Assembly (NCBI GenBank): GCA_049511415.1
Contig: JBEKYC010000125.1
Coordinates: 1-8,765 of the forward strand
Direction: 5' to 3'
Source: Bog-159 sp049511415
GTDB lineage: Bacteria; Acidobacteriota; Terriglobia; Bryobacterales; Bryobacteraceae
DNA: 8,765 nt
Positions 5,704 to 8,765 of the stretch are shown one piece after another (position 1 is the first letter of the stretch; each line of letters starts with the position of its first letter). A program made the translations under genes and the position numbers. The notes under the pieces were generated by a model that was not told where the DNA came from, ran no database searches, and worked only from the letters and a program-made list of their open reading frames with translations.

Positions 5704-7872
5704 TCACGGCAAGCGTTCCAGGATCAACAGGGTGCTGTCGTAATCGCCGCCCAGCCGGAAGCGGATGCCATGGTTCATCAGATACGACCCGCCGGCGGTT
5801 TCCAAGTGGTTCGTCAGCTTGCCGTCGATGGACTGCAAACGGTAAACGGCGCGCTCGTCCAGCCCGCGCAGATAAACCACCGGCGCCGGCCGCAGATACT
5901 GCTGCGAATGCAGAAACGCGAACACCACCGCTTGCCTGCCATCCCGCGCTACATATTGATTGGCGGTAAATTCGCCCTCCCGCGGCGAGGACAACCGGTA
6001 CAGATCGCCGTTCTGCACCGTATCGCGGATCTGCTTGTCATAACCGACCATGCGCCGCGCCAGCGCGAAATCCGCGTCTGTCCAGTGGTTCAGGTTCGAG
6101 CCGATGCCGAGCGACCCTTGCATCGCGACCAGGAATCGATACGCCAGCGGCGTGCCGCGGCCGTTCAGATTCGGCACGTCCGTCACCCACGCCATCATCA
6201 CCTTCGGCGCATAGGCGTACGTGAAGCCTTCCTGAATGCGCAGCCGGTCGAACGCTTCGGTATTGTCCGAAGTCCAGACCTCATCTACGCGCTTCAGAAT
6301 TCCCAGGTCCACGCGGCCGCCGCCGCCCGAGCAGGATTCGATTTCGAGCCCCGGATGTCCCGCGCGCAGCCGGTCGATAATGTTGTACACGTTCGCGGTG
6401 TACTTCACCCAGATCTGCTTCTGCTCGGCGATGGGCGCTTCCGGCCAGCCTGGTTCGCCGAAATGCCGGTTCATGTCCCATTTTAGAAACTCGATATGAT
6501 TCCCCGCCACCAACTTGTCCAGCACGCCGAAGATATGCTCCCGCACATCGTCGCGCGCCATGTTCAGGATCAGTTGATTGCGCGCTTCCGAGCGCGGCCG
6601 GTCGTTGAAGTGCATCGCCCAATCCGGATGCGCGCGGTACAGGTCGCTGTTGGGATTCACCATCTCCGGCTCCACCCACAGGCCGAATTTCATCCCCAGC
6701 TTATTCACGTAGCCGATCAGCCCGCCCAGGCCGTTCGGAAACTTCTCCGGGTTCACGGTCCAATCGCCCAGGCCGGCGTGATCGTCGTTGCGCTGGCCGA
6801 ACCAGCCATCGTCCATCACGAACAGTTCCACGCCGATGCGCGCCGCCTTATCGGCGAGTTCCTTCTGGCCCGCTTCATTCACGTTGAATGTGGTGGCTTC
6901 CCAGGAATTGTAAAGCACCGGGCGCGTGTGCGGCGCGGCGTGGTCCGGCAAGATTTCGCTGCGCTCGAAGGCGTGCATCATGCGCGAAGCTTCGCCGAAG
7001 CCGCCCTCCGTGAAACCGCCGTAGAAGGCCGGCGTCTCCAGCGTTTCGCCGGGTTTGAGTTGATAGCCGAAATCGAAATCGTTGAACCCGCCCGTGACGC
7101 GCACCTGCTGCGCGGGTGTTTCCTCCACCGCCAGTTTCCAATTGCCGCTCCAGCCGATGGCGCCGAACCACACGCGCCCGTGTTCTTCATCGGCGGCCCG
7201 ATCCAGTGCAAACCACGGATTCGCCTGGTGGCTGGTGTTGCCGCGCCGGCTCTCGATCACCCGCTTGCCGGGCAGCACGGGGTCCCGCTGCAGTTGCGTT
7301 TCGCCAGCCCATCGTCCGGTCAGGTAGCTGACCCGATAGCCCTCGCCTTGCGGCACGTACCACACGCCAGACTGCGCGCTCTCCACCACTGCGGGCGCGC
7401 TCGTCTGGTTGCGGATCACCGAGTGTTTCTCGATGATCCCCGACCGCGGGTATACGCGATAATGCAAATCCGCGGCCACCGCGTAGCGGATATCCTTAGT
7501 GTGGATCACCAGCGTATCGCCTTGGATCTCGTGCGAAACGTAATTCAGCACCAGGTCGCGTGTGCCATCCGCCAGGGTCACTTTGAGCGCCGGCTCGTTA
7601 AAGCGTATGCCGCCCCATCCCGGATACTCTTCGTTGGACATGGTCTCGCGCGAATCGAACGACGCATGTTCCGGCGCGGTGTGCGCGGGCGCAAGATCGT
7701 CGTCGCGCAACAACTTCTTGCCCCAGTAGACATTCTGGAGACTCTTCTCTTCATTGATGCCGAGCACGTACGAGGTGCGGTCCGTGTCGAGCACCCACAA
7801 CTTCTTGGCGGGCACGAAACGGATCTGGGCCAGCAGCGGGAGGGTCAGGAACAGGGCGATCGCGAGCTTCAT
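5704..7872 (-). CDS. Exported GH36 alpha-galactosidase
   Basis: Retaining glycoside hydrolase of family 36, which releases terminal alpha-linked galactose from oligosaccharides such as raffinose or melibiose. The 722-residue product starts MKLAIALFLTLPLLAQ, a signal peptide, so it acts outside the cytoplasm. An N-terminal beta-sandwich (about 25-310) precedes the TIM barrel. YNSWEATTFN is at 321-330, MDDGWFG at 353-359, and KWDMNR at 464-469 contains the predicted nucleophile D466. CSGGGGR is at 514-520 and SDNTE at 535-539 carries the predicted acid/base D536. A C-terminal beta domain follows. Length and motif order match the bacterial 720-750-residue GH36 enzymes with nothing missing. No strong Shine-Dalgarno precedes the ATG; the start is supported by the signal peptide. 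The sugar-binding lipoprotein gene follows 28 bases downstream. Family is near certain; the exact substrate is inferred, and N-acetylgalactosaminidase activity is a less likely alternative. Confidence 0.96.
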   Translation of the reverse strand: MKLAIALFLTLPLLAQIRFVPAKKLWVLDTDRTSYVLGINEEKSLQNVYWGKKLLRDDDLAPAHTAPEHASFDSRETMSNEEYPGWGGIRFNEPALKVTLADGTRDLVLNYVSHEIQGDTLVIHTKDIRYAVAADLHYRVYPRSGIIEKHSVIRNQTSAPAVVESAQSGVWYVPQGEGYRVSYLTGRWAGETQLQRDPVLPGKRVIESRRGNTSHQANPWFALDRAADEEHGRVWFGAIGWSGNWKLAVEETPAQQVRVTGGFNDFDFGYQLKPGETLETPAFYGGFTEGGFGEASRMMHAFERSEILPDHAAPHTRPVLYNSWEATTFNVNEAGQKELADKAARIGVELFVMDDGWFGQRNDDHAGLGDWTVNPEKFPNGLGGLIGYVNKLGMKFGLWVEPEMVNPNSDLYRAHPDWAMHFNDRPRSEARNQLILNMARDDVREHIFGVLDKLVAGNHIEFLKWDMNRHFGEPGWPEAPIAEQKQIWVKYTANVYNIIDRLRAGHPGLEIESCSGGGGRVDLGILKRVDEVWTSDNTEAFDRLRIQEGFTYAYAPKVMMAWVTDVPNLNGRGTPLAYRFLVAMQGSLGIGSNLNHWTDADFALARRMVGYDKQIRDTVQNGDLYRLSSPREGEFTANQYVARDGRQAVVFAFLHSQQYLRPAPVVYLRGLDERAVYRLQSIDGKLTNHLETAGGSYLMNHGIRFRLGGDYDSTLLILERLP

Positions 7873-7900
7873 GAGTCACAACGTATCACCGCGCGGCGAC

Positions 7901-7908
7901 GTTATACT
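7901..7908. promoter_or_regulatory. Overlapping divergent -10 boxes between the alpha-galactosidase and the small membrane gene
   Basis: GTTATACT contains TATACT on the plus strand (7903-7908), 18 bases before the small-gene ATG, and TATAAC on the minus strand (7906-7901), 28 bases before the alpha-galactosidase ATG. Each differs from TATAAT at one base and they share TATA. No good -35 hexamer is seen for either. The two divergent genes are only 54 bases apart, so their promoters must lie close together or inside each other's coding sequence. Confidence 0.35.
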
Positions 7909-7926
7909 GGCAAATGGGATTCGGCC

Positions 7927-8193
7927 ATGGTGATCATCTGGGGGAGTTGCTTGCTGCTGCTGGTCGCGGCGGCTGTGGTGTTTTCGATACTGCTGGCCAA
8001 AGCCGCCCAGGCCAAGCGCGCCTCGAAGACGCCCAATTGCGTGTATTGCGGGAACGGCACGCTACGCCTCTCCACGCCGGATCACTGGATCGATCCTCTA
8101 CTGGAGCACTGGAGTTGCGTGCCGCATCGCTGCGACGTCTGTTACCGGCGACAGTATCGCTATACGGCTGAGTCGCCGGGGGACGGGGGCTGA
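7927..8193 (+). CDS. Small single-pass membrane protein with two CxxC pairs (unknown function)
   Basis: I do not recognise this 88-residue protein. Residues 2-24 (VIIWGSCLLLLVAAAVVFSI and on) form one hydrophobic segment, followed by the basic stretch KAAQAKRASK, which suggests an N-out or signal-anchor helix with a small cytoplasmic tail. The tail has C38-x-x-C41 and C69-x-x-C72, plus C64 and H67 between them, which could bind a zinc ion as a small ribbon. The end is rich in glycine, aspartate and proline. The ATG at 7927 is preceded by a weak GGGA. A frame starting at 7914 overlaps it but lacks any such organisation. It is divergent from the alpha-galactosidase and ends 42 bases before tRNA-Glu. 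The hydrophobic N-terminus and paired cysteines argue that it is real, although it is short. Confidence 0.65.
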   Translation: MVIIWGSCLLLLVAAAVVFSILLAKAAQAKRASKTPNCVYCGNGTLRLSTPDHWIDPLLEHWSCVPHRCDVCYRRQYRYTAESPGDGG

Positions 8194-8219
8194 CAAGATG
8201 CCCGGCAGGTTGCTAGAAT
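8190..8219 (+). promoter_or_regulatory. Sigma70-type promoter for tRNA-Glu
   Basis: The -35 box CTGACA (8190-8195) and -10 box TAGAAT (8214-8219) each match consensus at five of six positions and are separated by 18 bases. Transcription would begin near 8226, about ten bases before the mature tRNA 5' end. The -35 box overlaps the stop codon of the small membrane-protein gene. Confidence 0.6.
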
Positions 8220-8235
8220 CGGAAGTGCCCGCCAT

Positions 8236-8310
8236 GGCGCTATCGTCTAACGGTTAGGACGGAGCCCTCTCAAGGCTTAAATACGGGTTCGATTCCCGTT
8301 AGCGCTACCA
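8236..8310 (+). tRNA. tRNA-Glu (anticodon CTC), CCA encoded
   Basis: The 75-base sequence folds as a cloverleaf: acceptor GGCGCTA/TAGCGCT (G-U at the first pair), D stem GTCT/GGAC, anticodon stem GAGCC/GGCTT with loop CTCTCAA, T stem ACGGG/CCCGT with loop TTCGATT, discriminator A, then CCA. The anticodon CTC is at 8269-8271 and reads GAG. The D-arm resembles known bacterial tRNA-Glu genes. An integrase fragment lies 54 bases downstream, pointing its 3' end at the tRNA, which fits use of the tRNA 3' end as an integration site. Confidence 0.95.
8288..8310 (+). other. Probable attachment site: 3' end of tRNA-Glu
   Basis: The T-loop to CCA end of a tRNA is a classic crossover site for tyrosine recombinases, and one is encoded immediately to the right. 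An element integrated here would keep the tRNA intact and leave a second copy of this segment at its far end. No second copy is present in the window, so the limits are inferred and the element would extend beyond the right edge. Confidence 0.4.
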
Positions 8311-8364
8311 TGTTTTCTATAACTTACAGGTAATGCGCTGCCACGCGCAACGCTCGGGCGATCT

Positions 8365-8765
8365 TCACTGAATACCCTTTCCCCGGCTCTCGTTCTTGAG
8401 CTGGAAATCCTCCCACAGTCGGGCGGCCTCATCATCCTGCCCGGTAATCATGTGCGCATAAATTTCCTGGGTTGTTCGAATCGAGCTATGGCCCAGCCGC
8501 GCGGACACTGCCGGCAAGGGCACACCACTGGCCAGCAGATGCGATGTGTGGGTGTGGCGCAGGAGATGTAGGCCAGCGCCTTTGGGCTTTGGAATCTTCA
8601 ATCGCTTGAACAGAGCCGATACGGAAGCAGAAATCGAGTCTGGCTTCAATGGACTTCCATCTTCATCCGCAAAGATCAGGTCAAGGTCACTTCGGTAATC
8701 CCCGCCGAACTGACGTCTGAATTTGTCTTGCTCCTAGCGGTGTGCGGCGAGCGTCGCGATCGCGG
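8365..8765 (-). pseudogene. Tyrosine recombinase (phage-type integrase), C-terminal part with in-frame TAG; runs off window
   Basis: The minus-strand frame from the right edge reads AIATLAAHR, then TAG (8736-8734), then EQDKFRRQFGGDYRSD and on to the stop at 8365. The sequence on both sides of the TAG fits the helical segment typical of phage integrases, where a basic residue is expected, so this looks like a nonsense mutation. Downstream parts are well kept: FADEDGSPLKP, box II HLLRHTHTSHLL with catalytic arginine and histidine, and LGHSSIRTTQEIYAHM with the later histidine and the nucleophile tyrosine. The box I arginine lies beyond the window. A TTG restart at 8649 would give only 94 residues without box I, so it should be inactive. 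Base composition appears less GC-rich than in the genes to the left, which fits foreign origin. Sequencing error is the main alternative. Confidence 0.8.

Noticed and set aside
4305..5969. Plus-strand open frame of 554 codons through the repeats and across the binding-protein gene
   Set aside because: It is antisense to the clearly recognisable lipoprotein gene, has no domain-like content, and is rich in arginine and histidine as expected from a complement frame of GC-rich coding DNA.
7914..8171. Alternative 85-codon plus-strand frame overlapping the small membrane-protein gene
   Set aside because: It has no hydrophobic segment or motif and is rich in arginine and alanine; the overlapping frame from 7927 has an organised layout.
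6496..8193. Plus-strand open frame of 565 codons antisense to the alpha-galactosidase
   Set aside because: Only its last 88 codons (from 7927) look like a protein; the rest is the complement of a well-supported GH36 gene.
8365..8649. Complete 94-residue integrase starting from TTG at 8649
   Set aside because: The frame continues with integrase-like sequence upstream of this codon, and the short form lacks the box I arginine, so it is better read as part of a broken gene.

Overview
The window is GC-rich with dense coding. Seven protein-coding genes or gene parts and one tRNA are recognisable. The first five genes (left to right) are all on the minus strand. They are followed by a short plus-strand gene and tRNA-Glu, and then by the 3' part of a minus-strand integrase. 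The mix of genes resembles soil Acidobacteria of the Bryobacterales/Solibacter type: a secreted ankyrin/cytochrome/cyclase-like fusion, a secreted GH36 alpha-galactosidase and a ligase-associated exonuclease-ligase pair. That assignment rests on general gene character, not on a database match.

Layout along the plus strand: (1) 1-1085, an ATP-dependent DNA ligase cut off by the left edge. (2) 1082-2026, the ligase-associated metallo-beta-lactamase-fold exonuclease. It is transcribed before the ligase and overlaps it by ATGA, so the two form a translationally coupled repair operon. Its conserved N-terminus extends upstream of any normal start codon. (3) 2129-4108, an exported 659-residue protein with ankyrin repeats, a single CXXCH haem motif and a squalene-cyclase-like C-terminal half. 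(4) 4109-4673, a 565-base stretch without a gene. Most of it is two diverged tandem copies of a roughly 204-base segment, each with three GTGCAC palindromes that form a hairpin. The second copy runs into the 3' end of the next gene, and the first copy still carries the last 14 codons of such a gene as a relic. (5) 4674-5675, a lipoprotein sugar-binding protein. (6) 5704-7872, an exported GH36 alpha-galactosidase, 28 bases upstream of the binding protein and probably in one operon with it.

After a 54-base divergent intergenic region come (7) 7927-8193, a small plus-strand protein with one membrane segment and two CxxC pairs. (8) 8236-8310 is tRNA-Glu(CTC) with a good sigma70-type promoter that overlaps the stop codon of the small gene. 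(9) 8365 to the right edge is the catalytic C-terminus of a tyrosine recombinase whose reading frame is broken by a TAG. An integrase beside the 3' end of a tRNA suggests that a decayed mobile element begins just right of the tRNA.

Two functional themes stand out: cutting and binding of alpha-galactosides or related sugars outside the cytoplasm (GH36 plus binding lipoprotein), and DNA end-processing and sealing (exonuclease plus ligase). The fusion protein between them has no assignable function. The most unusual items are the ankyrin-haem-cyclase fusion, the tandem duplication with its gene-tail relic and conserved GTGCAC triplet, the missing normal start of the exonuclease, and the TAG-interrupted integrase at tRNA-Glu.
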